Of a DNA stretch of 55,113 bases, positions 7,851 to 18,400 are shown in pieces. The notes under the pieces were generated by a model. The model searched no databases. It saw nothing but the letters and a program-made list of their open reading frames with translations, and was not told the DNA's origin. Numbering within the stretch: position 1 is the first letter of the stretch; every line of letters begins with the position of its first letter. The position numbers were made by a program, and so were the translations under genes. The DNA is from Thalassolituus sp. UBA674 (GTDB lineage: Bacteria > Pseudomonadota > Gammaproteobacteria > Pseudomonadales > Oceanobacteraceae), in assembly GCA_002298335.1 (NCBI GenBank), contig DBNK01000020.1, positions 1-55,113 of the forward strand. Reading direction: 5' to 3'.

Positions 7851-10669
7851 CAGGCTTTCTCCCCCGTACGTGTGGGTCTTTCAGCCGTGGTCAGCTTGCC
7901 GAGGTTTGCCAGAATCGACAGAGTCGCGCCAATCACCGTCAGATACACTCCCAGATCAAAGGCCATGGCACTGGCCAGTTCAAACTTACCGACCAGAGGC
8001 AGGTAGAAATAATCAAACCACGAGGTCAGGAAGGGTCGCTCAAACGCCCAGCTGCCCACACCAGACAGGAAGGCAATCATCAGACCGCTGACAATAAACC
8101 ACTGGAACTTCAGGTCGCCGTGCACCCGCATCCAGTAAACGCCGTTGGCGATGTACTGCTGAATCAGGGCAATGGCGGTGATCAGGCCGGCGATGAAGCC
8201 ACCACCCGGCATATTATGGCCACGCAGAAAGATGTACGCTGATACCAGCAGTGCCAGCGGCAGCAGACTCTGGGAGATCTGCATCAGCATCACCGGATGC
8301 CGGTCTTCCGACCAGGGACGCCCATCCATATCTGAAGACGGTACAAACAGGCGCACACCCGCCAGAAGCTTGTAGATACCGATGGCGGCGATGGCCAGTA
8401 CGGTAATCTCGCCGAAGGTATCAAAACCCCGGAAGTCCACCAGAATGACGTTCACCACATTGGTACCACCGCCACCGGTTTTGGCGTTGGCGGTAAAGAA
8501 GTCGCTGATGGTTTCTACAGGACGGGTCAGCATGGCGTACGTCAGGGTACCAACCAGCGCACCACTGGCAGTGGCGATGCCCAGATCACGGACAATACGC
8601 CCGGGAGACAGATGATTGAGGCCAATCTTCTGCGGCAGGAAGTACAGCGCCAGCAGGAACAGAATGATGGTGGCCACTTCTACCGACAGCTGGGTCAGTG
8701 CCAGATCCGGCGCTGAGAACCAGGCAAACGCCATGGATACCACCAGCCCCACGACAGATACCGTCACCAGTGCCAGCAGGCGCTGATGACTCAGCAATAC
8801 AGTCGCCACAGAGCCAACAATCAGCAACAGGGCACCACCGAGACTGACCAGATCCAGCTCAGTCACAGCCAGCCTGCCACGCGCCTCAGCCATGTGAATC
8901 AGAGGATAACCAAGGGCAAAGCCCGCCGTCAGGATCAACCACAGTGAATAACGCTGGAAGCTGCCGTTATCCAGCCAGTTCTGAATCCGTACCGCCCGCT
9001 CAACCAGCTGCTGCATACCCTGCTCGAAGGCCAGCTTAGGATCGACTTCCGCAAAACGCGACTGGAAGGCAAACATGGATTTACGTTGGGTATACAGCGC
9101 AACACCACCCGATACCGCCAACAGACTCATCAACAGCGGCATGTTGAATCCGTGCCAGATGGAGATACTGAACTCAGGCACACCCGCTGGCATCAGCGAA
9201 GCACCCACGGCCATCAGCAGGTCGCCGACAATAAACTGCGGAAAAATACCCACCAGCAGACAGATCACCACAAGAATCTCAACCGGCACACGCATGAACA
9301 CCGGTGGCTCATGCGGGGTTTTCGGCAGCCCGACCGGCTCACCGTTAAAGAAGACGTCGTGCACAAAACGCAGCGAATAAGCGACGGCCAACGCGCCGCC
9401 GATGGTGACCAGCAACGGAATCAGCCATGACAAAGACCCCAGGGTTTCCTGGTGCAGGGCCTCGGCAAACAGCATCTCCTTCGACAGGAAGCCATTCAGC
9501 AAGGGCACCCCGGCCATCGATGACGCCGCCACCATCGCCAGTGTCGCGGTGTAGGGCATATAACGGAACAGGCCATTGAGCTTGCGCATGTCCCGTGAGC
9601 CGGATTCATGATCGATAATCCCCGCAGCCATAAACAGTGAGGCTTTGAACACCGCATGGTTGATCACATGGAACATGGCGGCGATCGACGCCAGCTGGGT
9701 ATCCAGCCCGAGCAGCAGAGTGATCAGCCCCAGATGACTGATGGTGGAATAGGCCAGCAGGCCTTTAAGATCGTGTTTGAACAGGGCCGTGTAAGCACCG
9801 ACAAGCAGGGTCGTCAGGCCTACCAGACTGACAACGGCGAACCAGAGCTCGGTATGCGACAGCACCGGATAAAAGCGCGCCATCAGGAAGATACCGGCTT
9901 TCACCATGGTCGCCGAGTGCAGATAAGAGGACACCGGCGTCGGTGCCGCCATGGCCTGTGGCAGCCATGAGTGGAACGGGAACTGCGCCGACTTGGTGAA
10001 TGCCCCCAGCAACACCAGAATCATAATCACAGGATACAGGGCACTGTCTGCCAGCAGTTTGCCGCTGGCCAGCACGGTACGCAGATCGTAACTGCCCACC
10101 ACTTCACCAATCAGAATCAGACCCGCCAGCAGCGCCAGACCGCCAGCACCGGTAATGGTCATGGCCATGCGTGCACCTTTGCGCGCATCGGAGCGGTGCG
10201 ACCAGAAGCTGATCAGCAAAAACGAGCTGACGCTGGTGAGCTCCCAGAAGAACCACAACTGAATCAGGTTGGCAGACAGTACAACGCCCAGCATCGCCGT
10301 CATAAAGAGCAGCAGGCTGGCGTAGAAACGTCCGGCATCGTCCTGCGGCGACAGATAATAACGGGCATAGAGGATCACCAGCAGACCGATTCCCAGAATC
10401 AGCAGGGTGAACATCAGGCCCAGGCCATCCAGGAAGAAACTCACCTGCAAAGACAGCAATGGCACCCACTCCGCACTGAAGGAGGGGTATTCACCCGCCA
10501 GAACATCCGGGATCAGTGAAATGACGATGCCAAGGGCAACAGCCGGAAGAAGGGCCGTACCCAGCGCCAGCATAGAACGCGGATAACGTCCCAGAATGAG
10601 AGGCACTAACGCACCGAACAGAGGTAACAGGGGAACCCAAATGAGGTCCATCAGGGGCAGAATCTCCAC
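7850..10669 (-). CDS. mnhA: Mrp Na+/H+ antiporter, fused subunits A and B
   Basis: 939 residues. The first ~770 are the NuoL-like MrpA subunit (F-F-W-E-L-T-S-V-S-S-F near residue 140; S-A-Q-F-P-F-H-S-W-L-P near 225; H-A-V-F-K-A-S-L-F near 335). The last ~150 are an MrpB domain (R-G-H-N-M-P-G-G-G-F-I-A-G near residue 810). The A-B fusion is common in proteobacterial Mrp/Pha/Sha operons. It is the first gene of a six-gene operon that exports Na+ against proton influx, important in marine or alkaline conditions. The promoter region is the ~80 nt up to 10750; I see no operator in it. Confidence 0.95.
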   Translation of the reverse strand: MEILPLMDLIWVPLLPLFGALVPLILGRYPRSMLALGTALLPAVALGIVISLIPDVLAGEYPSFSAEWVPLLSLQVSFFLDGLGLMFTLLILGIGLLVILYARYYLSPQDDAGRFYASLLLFMTAMLGVVLSANLIQLWFFWELTSVSSFLLISFWSHRSDARKGARMAMTITGAGGLALLAGLILIGEVVGSYDLRTVLASGKLLADSALYPVIMILVLLGAFTKSAQFPFHSWLPQAMAAPTPVSSYLHSATMVKAGIFLMARFYPVLSHTELWFAVVSLVGLTTLLVGAYTALFKHDLKGLLAYSTISHLGLITLLLGLDTQLASIAAMFHVINHAVFKASLFMAAGIIDHESGSRDMRKLNGLFRYMPYTATLAMVAASSMAGVPLLNGFLSKEMLFAEALHQETLGSLSWLIPLLVTIGGALAVAYSLRFVHDVFFNGEPVGLPKTPHEPPVFMRVPVEILVVICLLVGIFPQFIVGDLLMAVGASLMPAGVPEFSISIWHGFNMPLLMSLLAVSGGVALYTQRKSMFAFQSRFAEVDPKLAFEQGMQQLVERAVRIQNWLDNGSFQRYSLWLILTAGFALGYPLIHMAEARGRLAVTELDLVSLGGALLLIVGSVATVLLSHQRLLALVTVSVVGLVVSMAFAWFSAPDLALTQLSVEVATIILFLLALYFLPQKIGLNHLSPGRIVRDLGIATASGALVGTLTYAMLTRPVETISDFFTANAKTGGGGTNVVNVILVDFRGFDTFGEITVLAIAAIGIYKLLAGVRLFVPSSDMDGRPWSEDRHPVMLMQISQSLLPLALLVSAYIFLRGHNMPGGGFIAGLITAIALIQQYIANGVYWMRVHGDLKFQWFIVSGLMIAFLSGVGSWAFERPFLTSWFDYFYLPLVGKFELASAMAFDLGVYLTVIGATLSILANLGKLTTAERPTRTGEKA

Positions 10670-10751
10670 ATACAGTCAGGCCACAGTTTAACAGTATATG
10701 AAGCAGCTGCCAGAATGTGGCTTTGCGAAGTTATGTCAATGTGGACCACAA

Positions 10752-10777
10752 AAAAGCCCTGTAAAAACAGGGCTTTT
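10752..10777 (-). terminator. Intrinsic terminator of hemE
   Basis: AAAAGCCCTG (10752-10761) and CAGGGCTTTT (10768-10777) form a 10-bp stem with a TAAAAA loop. Read on the minus strand after the hemE stop, the stem runs into a T tract (TTTTTT). Confidence 0.9.
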
Positions 10778-10790
10778 CAGATCAGCAGCA

Positions 10791-11855
10791 TCAGCCGTGG
10801 TAGGTGGAACTGAGCTCGGTAACCGCCTCAACAAAAGCGCCGGCGTGTGCCGGGTCGACAAACTGGTGAATTCCATGACCCAGATTGAAGACATGACCAC
10901 TGCCCTGACCGTAGCTGTCGAGGATGCGTTTCACTTCCTGACGGATGGTGGCTGGCGAGGCATAAAGCACAGACGGGTCCATATTGCCCTGCAGAGCAAC
11001 CTGACCACCAACACGGTGACGCGCGGCACCGATATCGGTTGTCCAGTCGAGACCCAGTGCATCACAACCGGTCGCCGCCATATCTTCGAGCCACTGCCCA
11101 CCGCCTTTGGTGAACAGAATCACCGGGACAGTGCGGCCTTCGTGTTCGCGGATCAGGCCATCGACAATCTGCTTCATGTATTTGAGTGAGAACTCGCGGT
11201 AAGCCACATCACTCAGGGTGCCGCCCCAGGTATCGAAGATCTGTACCGCCTGAGCACCGGCTTTAATCTGGGCATTGAGGTAATCAATGACAGACAGTGC
11301 CAGTTTATTCAACAGCTCGTGCATGATCTCCGGTGTGTCGTACATCATGGCTTTGACGTGACGGAAATCCTTTGAAGAACCACCTTCCACCATGTAAGTC
11401 GCCAACGTCCACGGACTGCCGGAGAAGCCAATCAGCGGCACACGTCCGTTCAGTTCTGCACGGATGGTCGATACGGCTTTGAGCACGTAATCCAGATCAG
11501 CCTGAGTATTCGCAACGGGCAGATCAGCGACGTCTTTTTCCGTACGCACGATCTTGCTGAAACGCGGGCCTTCGCCGGTTTCAAAATAGAGACCCAGCCC
11601 CATGGCATCCGGGATGGTCAGAATATCCGAGAACAGAATGGCAGCATCCAGCGGGTAGCGCTCGAGCGGCTGAATCGTCACCTCACAGGCCAGTTCAGCG
11701 TTCTTGCACAGCGACATAAAGTCACCGGCCTGTGCACGGGTCGCCTTGTATTCCGGCAGGTAACGTCCCGCCTGACGCATCATCCATACAGGGGTACGGT
11801 CCACAGGCTGGCGCAGCAGCGCACGAAGGAAACGGTCATTTTTCAGTTCAGACAT
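10791..11855 (-). CDS. hemE: Uroporphyrinogen decarboxylase HemE
   Basis: 354 residues, full length. It decarboxylates the four acetate side chains of uroporphyrinogen III to coproporphyrinogen III in cytosolic heme synthesis. Signatures: R-T-P-V-W-M-M-R-Q-A-G-R-Y-L-P-E-Y (residues 20-36) and G-F-S-G-S-P-W-T-L-A-T-Y (about 148-159). It is single, with its own terminator at 10752-10777 and another gene's terminator just upstream (11901-11924), so it is probably a one-gene transcript. In Pseudomonas hemE directly follows gltBD; here a lipoprotein gene lies between. Confidence 0.97.
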   Translation of the reverse strand: MSELKNDRFLRALLRQPVDRTPVWMMRQAGRYLPEYKATRAQAGDFMSLCKNAELACEVTIQPLERYPLDAAILFSDILTIPDAMGLGLYFETGEGPRFSKIVRTEKDVADLPVANTQADLDYVLKAVSTIRAELNGRVPLIGFSGSPWTLATYMVEGGSSKDFRHVKAMMYDTPEIMHELLNKLALSVIDYLNAQIKAGAQAVQIFDTWGGTLSDVAYREFSLKYMKQIVDGLIREHEGRTVPVILFTKGGGQWLEDMAATGCDALGLDWTTDIGAARHRVGGQVALQGNMDPSVLYASPATIRQEVKRILDSYGQGSGHVFNLGHGIHQFVDPAHAGAFVEAVTELSSTYHG

Positions 11856-11900
11856 AGCGACTGTTCACGGATCAATCAAAAAGGGCGGGCATCATAACAA

Positions 11901-11924
11901 AAAACCCGGCGCTTGGCCGGGTTT
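11901..11924 (-). terminator. Intrinsic terminator of the Ig-like lipoprotein gene
   Basis: AACCCGGC ... GCCGGGTT with a GCTTG-type loop. On the minus strand it is followed by TTTTTTG. It lies between the stop at 11941 and the hemE start. Confidence 0.9.
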
Positions 11925-11940
11925 GATGTCATGTCGTGGA

Positions 11941-13800
11941 TTACACAGACGGAACCAGTGTAATGGTGAGAGTATACTCACCTGAACCACTTTCTATCGT
12001 CAGAGACACACTTTTCGGCGTACCGTCCGGAGCGAAGGAGACCTGATACAGAGAACCAAAGCTTGAGTACAGACCGGTATAGGAGGCTGGCAACTCACCA
12101 ATACTGTTACCAACCTCGCCAGTATCAGAACTGACATCATACCCATCGCCACCAGACGCTACCGTTGTACCAGATTCAGCAATAGCACCATTTTCATCAG
12201 TAATGAACAGGTAGAAAGACCCCGAATCATCCGCGATATTGTTATCGTTCAGATCCAGGTCGCCATCAAAGACAGTGAAGTTATCACCACTGCGGGTATA
12301 GAGTTCATACGCAATACTGTTTGCTGCCGACTGAGAAATCACAGCCGTATCACGAACATCCATCAACTGAGCGCAGTGACCAGCATCTTTGGCAGCGTCT
12401 GAACACAAGGTGCCCTGATAAACCGATGGTGCGGCATCACGCTGATCGTTGGAGTTATAGTCTGCAAAAAACTCAACCGGCCCATTGCTGTTGGTATCCA
12501 GATCAATGGCATCGTCATTCAGAATATCATCATCACGGATAGCTTCAGGGAAAGATTCAAACACTTCACCCACATCATACTGGCCATTGTTATTGCTGTC
12601 GGTAAATCCAGCTTCACCTTCGGTATAACCGAGAATGGTGGTAATACCAAACGCTGAGGTACCGGCCACAACGTTCTGATCGTTGACGCGATCAAGAGCA
12701 TCGTAGTCTGGATCATCTTCCTGGCCTGGTCGGTAACCAGAGCTGGTCCAGATCACTGAGCAGCTGCCACCGGCAGTCGTACAGAAAGAATCAATCAACC
12801 CACTCTCTGCGGTGAAATTCACAATGGTGCCATCCGCTACCGGGTTCTGGAACTGATCACCAACAAATGCTGTTACATTGACGGCTACCCCGCTGACGTT
12901 ATACGCACCCGGGTTAAGAACACTTGCCACAATTTCAAAACTGTCCTGGTCAGCAATACCCGTCGTCACAGAAACCGGTTGGGATGACGTGGTAATAGGC
13001 GTGACACCATCCGTTGCCAGAGTTGTGGCTATGACAGAAGTAACTGTGTGAGCGGAACCCGATTTCACAACCGCGGTTACTTCGCCATCTTCATTGGTGA
13101 CAGATTCATCCAGTGCCAGAGAAAGACCGCCCTTGGTATTGGTCAGGCTGAATGAAACGGATTTATTGGCTACCGGATTATTGGACCGGTCAACAACACG
13201 GAACACCAGCGATGCCAGTTGCGGCAGAACCGGGTTAGAGATGGTACTGATAGAAATCGCAGAAGAGTCAGCACTGACGTAAGAAATTGCACCAATTTCG
13301 GCAGGAGCTACTTCAAGGGTTCCTGTGGCAATCGAGAGTACCGTGGACGTATCGTCAGGGTCATATAGGTTGAAAGTGATAGTATCCGTACCTGAACATC
13401 CGGTGGCGGTATAGGTTACCGTTGCTGTACCACCCGTAGTGGACACTTCATCCCGACTGAAAGTTGCCAGTCCGCTGGACTCACAAACTGATGAGAAAGT
13501 TACCAGATACTCTTCACTGACGATCTGAGCGTTACCGTTATCGGCATCAACAATGGTAGCCAGGATCTGCGTTGAACCACCGGCAGACAGATCAGTGGTG
13601 GCAATTTCGAGCTGACCTTCCTGAAAAGTATCTCCGGTACCGGTGCCCATTGCAGGGTCAAGAGCTGCATTCGGAGTGTCGTCTGTAACACCGCCACCGG
13701 TATCACCATCCCCCGGGTTAACAACATCCTCACCACCGCCCCCACAGGCACTTAATAACAGTGAAAGTGACAGTAAAGAAACTACGCCAAGCCTGGTCAT
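11941..13800 (-). CDS. Secreted lipoprotein with bacterial Ig-like (Big_1/invasin-type) repeats
   Basis: 619 residues. A lipoprotein signal peptide ends in L16-S17-A18-C19 and is followed by a Gly-rich, Asp-rich linker typical of outer-membrane lipoproteins. About three immunoglobulin-like units follow (roughly 65-165, 170-280, 285-380) with the Big_1 pattern 'G-x-A-x-V-x-x-x-x-x-x-N-P-V-A'. One carries D-R-S-N-N-P-V-A-N-K-S-V-S-F, another D-Q-F-Q-N-P-V-A-D-G-T. The second half contains Asp/Asn-rich calcium-loop-like stretches (DSNNNGQYD, DLDLNDNNIADD). It is flanked by its own terminator and by the gltD terminator, so it is a separate unit inserted in a conserved housekeeping block. Its function is unknown; surface adhesion is a possibility. 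Confidence 0.85.
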   Translation of the reverse strand: MTRLGVVSLLSLSLLLSACGGGGEDVVNPGDGDTGGGVTDDTPNAALDPAMGTGTGDTFQEGQLEIATTDLSAGGSTQILATIVDADNGNAQIVSEEYLVTFSSVCESSGLATFSRDEVSTTGGTATVTYTATGCSGTDTITFNLYDPDDTSTVLSIATGTLEVAPAEIGAISYVSADSSAISISTISNPVLPQLASLVFRVVDRSNNPVANKSVSFSLTNTKGGLSLALDESVTNEDGEVTAVVKSGSAHTVTSVIATTLATDGVTPITTSSQPVSVTTGIADQDSFEIVASVLNPGAYNVSGVAVNVTAFVGDQFQNPVADGTIVNFTAESGLIDSFCTTAGGSCSVIWTSSGYRPGQEDDPDYDALDRVNDQNVVAGTSAFGITTILGYTEGEAGFTDSNNNGQYDVGEVFESFPEAIRDDDILNDDAIDLDTNSNGPVEFFADYNSNDQRDAAPSVYQGTLCSDAAKDAGHCAQLMDVRDTAVISQSAANSIAYELYTRSGDNFTVFDGDLDLNDNNIADDSGSFYLFITDENGAIAESGTTVASGGDGYDVSSDTGEVGNSIGELPASYTGLYSSFGSLYQVSFAPDGTPKSVSLTIESGSGEYTLTITLVPSV

Positions 13801-13886
13801 AGTGATTGCTCCTTATTGATATATTTGTTTCCGGAAGCACTTGAGCTGTCAGCAGCATATCATTGACTTGACAGGCAGAAAAGAAA

Positions 13887-13905
13887 AACGCGGCTATGCC
13901 GCGTT
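13887..13905 (-). terminator. Intrinsic terminator of gltBD
   Basis: AACGCGGC (13887-13894) pairs with GCCGCGTT (13898-13905) around TAT. On the minus strand it is followed by TTTCTTTTC. It lies 55 nt beyond the gltD stop. Confidence 0.85.
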
Positions 13906-13960
13906 CTTTGTAGGGATTGGCTCCGGGGAGCCATTTTCATCATTCTGAGCAGGTCAGAAG

Positions 13961-15379
13961 TCAGATATCCAGATAATCGAGAATACCTTCGGCAGCCTGA
14001 CGACCTTCCCAGATAGCTGTCACCACCAGATCCGAACCACGGACCATGTCACCACCGGCAAATACTTTCGGATTGGTGGTCTGGTAAGCGAACTCGCCCA
14101 CTTCCGGAGCGATCACACCACCCCAGCTCTGCAGTTCGATACCGTGGTCAGCAAACCATGGCGCCGGGCTTGGACGGAAGCCGAACGCTACCAGTACCGC
14201 ATCGGCTGGCAGGATCTCTTCTGAACCTTCAATGACTTCAGGACGCTGACGGCCGTTTTCATCCGGCTCACCCATGCGGGTGGTCACGACTTTAACGCCT
14301 TCGACTTTGCCGTCGCCGACGATTTCAACCGGCTGACGGTTGAACAGGAACTTCACACCTTCTTCGCGCGCGTTCTGTACTTCGCGCTTGGAGCCCGGCA
14401 TGTTCTCTTCGTCACGACGGTAGGCACAGGTCACTTTGCTGGCCCCCTGACGTACAGAGGTACGGTTACAGTCCATCGCGGTGTCACCACCACCAAGCAC
14501 CACAACTTGTTTGCCGCGCATGCTGATGAAGTCTTCCGGATTCTTTTCGAAGCCGAGGTTGCGGTTCACGTTGGCGATCAGGAAATCCAGCGCGTCGTGC
14601 ACACCCGGCAGGTCTTCACCCGGGAAACCGCCCTTCATGTAGTTGTAAGTACCCATGCCCATAAAGACAGCGTCGAATTCTTCGATGATGTCTTTGAAGT
14701 CAATATCAGTACCGACATTGGTGTTCAGGCGGAACTCGACGCCCATACCTTCAAACACTTCACGGCGGTTGGACATCACGCTTTTTTCGAGCTTGAACTC
14801 AGGGATACCGAAGGTCAGCAGACCACCGATTTCCGGGTATTTATCGAAAACCACCGGCGTCACACCATTGCGCACCAGTACGTCAGCACAGCCCAGACCC
14901 GCAGGGCCTGCACCGATCACTGCAACACGCTTACCGGTAGGTACAACCTTGGACATGTCCGGGCGCCAGCCCATGGCAAAGGCGGTGTCGGTGATGTATT
15001 TCTCAACGTTACCAATGGTCACGGCACCAAAGCCGTCGTTCAGCGTACAGGAACCTTCACACAGACGGTCCTGCGGGCACACACGCCCACAGACTTCCGG
15101 CAGGGTATTGGTCTGATGGCTCAGCTCAACCGCTTCCATGATGTTGCCTTCGCTGGCCAGTTTCAGCCAGTTCGGAATGTAGTTGTGCACCGGGCACTTC
15201 CACTCACAGTACGGGTTACCACAGGCCAGGCAACGGTGAGACTGATCGTTCACCTGCTCTTGAGTAAAAGGCTGATAAATCTCAACAAACTGAGACTTAC
15301 GCACCGATACCGCTTTTTTCTTCGGATCCCGGCGGCCCACATCGACAAACTGGAAATTGTTGTTCAGACGTTGTGTCAT
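13961..15379 (-). CDS. gltD: Glutamate synthase [NADPH] small (beta) subunit
   Basis: 472 residues, full length. The N-terminal Cys-rich region holds two [4Fe-4S] clusters (C-L-A-C-G-N-P-Y-C ... C-P near residue 51; C-G-R-V-C-P ... C-E-G-S-C near 97). FAD-binding V-I-G-A-G-P-A-G-L-G lies near residue 151 and the NADPH-binding V-L-G-G-G-D-T-A-M-D near 297. It feeds electrons from NADPH to the large subunit. It starts 30 nt after the gltB stop, co-transcribed, with a terminator at 13887-13905. Confidence 0.97.
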   Translation of the reverse strand: MTQRLNNNFQFVDVGRRDPKKKAVSVRKSQFVEIYQPFTQEQVNDQSHRCLACGNPYCEWKCPVHNYIPNWLKLASEGNIMEAVELSHQTNTLPEVCGRVCPQDRLCEGSCTLNDGFGAVTIGNVEKYITDTAFAMGWRPDMSKVVPTGKRVAVIGAGPAGLGCADVLVRNGVTPVVFDKYPEIGGLLTFGIPEFKLEKSVMSNRREVFEGMGVEFRLNTNVGTDIDFKDIIEEFDAVFMGMGTYNYMKGGFPGEDLPGVHDALDFLIANVNRNLGFEKNPEDFISMRGKQVVVLGGGDTAMDCNRTSVRQGASKVTCAYRRDEENMPGSKREVQNAREEGVKFLFNRQPVEIVGDGKVEGVKVVTTRMGEPDENGRQRPEVIEGSEEILPADAVLVAFGFRPSPAPWFADHGIELQSWGGVIAPEVGEFAYQTTNPKVFAGGDMVRGSDLVVTAIWEGRQAAEGILDYLDI

Positions 15380-15409
15380 CTTAAAAATCTCTCTCTGGTA
15401 TCCGGCTGG

Positions 15410-18400
15410 TTATTCCGGACGGGCACGGGTGCTGTTCAGTAACTGCTGCAGGTCGGCGGCTTTTGGCGTTACCAGCCAGAAGCGGCGTACGATACCTTCG
15501 AAGTCGTCGAGAATTTCCGCACCCCATGGGCTGCCGGTCTCCTGCACGAACTCACGGATCACGCTGCGCAGATAGCTGCGGTGTCCTTCCATTTCTTCGT
15601 TGGTAACGCGGTGGATATTCACCAGCTCGTGGTTGTACTTGTCCACGAAGCTGTTATCCATATCCAGCACGTAAGCAAAGCCACCCGTCATACCAGCACC
15701 GAAGTTGTAGCCGGTTTCACCCAGCACACACACCATACCGCCGGTCATGTATTCACAGCAGTGGTCACCAGCGCCTTCAACCACGGCGTGAACGCCGGAG
15801 TTACGTACCGCGAAACGCTCACCAGCCCGGCCTGCGGCCAGCAGCTTGCCACCGGTCGCACCGTACAGACAGGTGTTACCTATGATGGAGGTTTTCTGAG
15901 TTTCAAACTCTGAACCACGCGGCGGATAGATCACCAGCTTACCGCCGGTCATACCTTTACCGACGTAGTCGTTGGCATCACCTTCCAGCTCCATTTCCAG
16001 ACCACCGGCGTTCCACACACCGAAGGACTGACCGGCAACACCGGTCATCTTCACGCGGATCGGGTTGGAAGCCATCCCCTGGTTACCCCAGCGTTTGGCG
16101 ATCTCACCAGACAGACGCGCACCAATGGAACGGTCACAGTTAGTGATGGTGTAGGTAAACTCACCACCGCTCTTGTTCTCAATAGCACCAATCATCTCAG
16201 CGACCATACGCTCTGCCATCAGACCTTCGTCATACGGCTTGTTGCGCGGTACCTGCACGGTGTGCGGCTTGCTGGCAGGAATCTGATCGTTGTACAGCAG
16301 CGGTGTCAGATCCAGATGGCGCTGTTTACCGGTATCGCCTTCGAGCACAGCCAGCAGGTCAGTACGGCCAACCAGCTCTTCAATGCTGCGGATACCCAGC
16401 ATGGCCATCCACTCACGCACTTCTTCGGCAACGAAGCGGAAGTAATTCTTCACCATGTCTTTGGTGCCGATGTAGTGTTTCTCACGCAGATCGTCGTTCT
16501 GGGTGGCAACACCGGTCGCACAGTTGTTCAGGTGACAGATACGCAGGTACTTACAGCCCACGGCGACCATCGGCATGGTACCGAAACCAAACGACTCAGC
16601 CCCCAGGATGGCGGCTTTGATCACGTCCAGACCGGTCTTCAGACCACCGTCGGTCTGTACACGGACTTTGCCACGCAGATCGTTCACCCGCAGTGCCTGA
16701 TGCGCTTCTGCCAGACCCAGTTCCCACGGCGAGCCGGCGTACTTGATGGAGGTCAGCGGTGACGCTGCGGTACCACCGTCGTAACCTGAGATGGTGATCA
16801 GGTCAGCGTAGGCCTTAGCCACACCGGCAGCAATGGTCCCCACACCCGGCTCAGACACCAGTTTCACAGACACCAGCGCATCCGGGTTGACCTGTTTAAG
16901 GTCATAGATCAGCTGCGCCAGATCTTCGATCGAGTAAATATCGTGATGCGGCGGCGGAGAAATCAGGGTCACACCCGGCACGGAATAGCGCAGGGTTGCG
17001 ATCAGCTGGTTCACCTTACCACCCGGCAGCTGGCCACCTTCACCCGGCTTGGCACCCTGCGCTACCTTGATCTGCAGCACTTCAGCGCTGGACAGGTAAT
17101 GCGGAGTCACACCAAAGCGGCCGGAAGCCACCTGCTTGATTTTTGAGTTACGCACAGTGCCGTAACGCTTCGGATCTTCACCGCCTTCACCGGAGTTGGA
17201 GCGACCACCGAGTTCGTTCATCGCCATCGCCAACGCTTCGTGTGCTTCCGGTGACAGAGCCCCCAGAGACATCGCCGCGGTGTCAAACCGTGGATAAATG
17301 GCTTCCGCCGGTTCCACATCGCTGAGGTCGATCGACTGCACGTCTTTACGGAACGTCAGCAGGTCACGGATGGTGGCTACCGGACGGTTATTCACCAGAT
17401 CCTTGAAGCGGTCGTAGGCCGGCTGACTGTCAGTCTGTACGGCTTCCTGAATGTTTTTCACAACGTCCGGGTTGTAGGCGTGGTATTCGCCACCGTGGAC
17501 GTATTTGAGCAGACCGCCCTGATCCAGCTGCTTACGCACCTTCCAGGCGTTTTTGGTGATCAGCTCCAGATCTTCTTCAAAATCTTCAAAGCCAGCACCC
17601 TGAATACGGCTGGTCACACCGGTGAAGCACAGATCGACAACCTCTTTGCTCAGACCCACAGCTTCAAACAGCTGCGAACCACGGTAAGAGGCTACTGTCG
17701 AGATCCCCATTTTGGACATCACTTTCAGCAGACCTTTACGGATGGCTTTGCGGAAGTTTTTCTGCGACTTCAGCGGGTCACCCAGCACTTCGCCGGAGCG
17801 GTGCAGGTCGGTGATGATGTCATAGGCCAGCCACGGATAAACCGCAGTCGCACCAAAGCCAAGCAGCACCGCAAACTGGTGAGCATCACGGGCCGCACCG
17901 GTTTTCACAATGATGTTACCGCTGGTACGCAGGCCGGTTTTGACCAGGTGGTGATGGACCGCACCCGTCGCCATCGGTGCCGGAATGAGGTACTGACCTT
18001 CGCCGACTTCCTTATCGCTCAGAATCACCATGATCTGACCGCTGCGGATGGCATTCTCAGCCTGAGCACACAGATTTCTGATCGCGTCTTTCAGCGAGGT
18101 ACCGGCGTCGTAGGCCATGGACAGAATCACGTGTTTAAACGCCGGGCTTTCCAGCTCACACAGACCGATATACTTCAGCGGTGACAGCACCGGTGACGTC
18201 AGAATCACGCGGTGAGCATGATCCGGCGTTTCTTCAAAGACGTTTTTCTCGGCACCGATACAGGTTTCCAGCGACATCACGATGGATTCACGCAGCGGGT
18301 CGATCGGCGGGTTGGTCACCTGCGCGAACTGCTGACGGAAGTAGTCGGCAACGTGGCGTACTTTCTGTGACAGTACGGCCATCGGCGTATCATCACCCAT

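Noticed and set aside
14507..15442. Long plus-strand frame opposite gltD
   Set aside because: It lies within a certain gltD; composition is typical of an antisense shadow (His/Thr/Gln-rich) with no motif.
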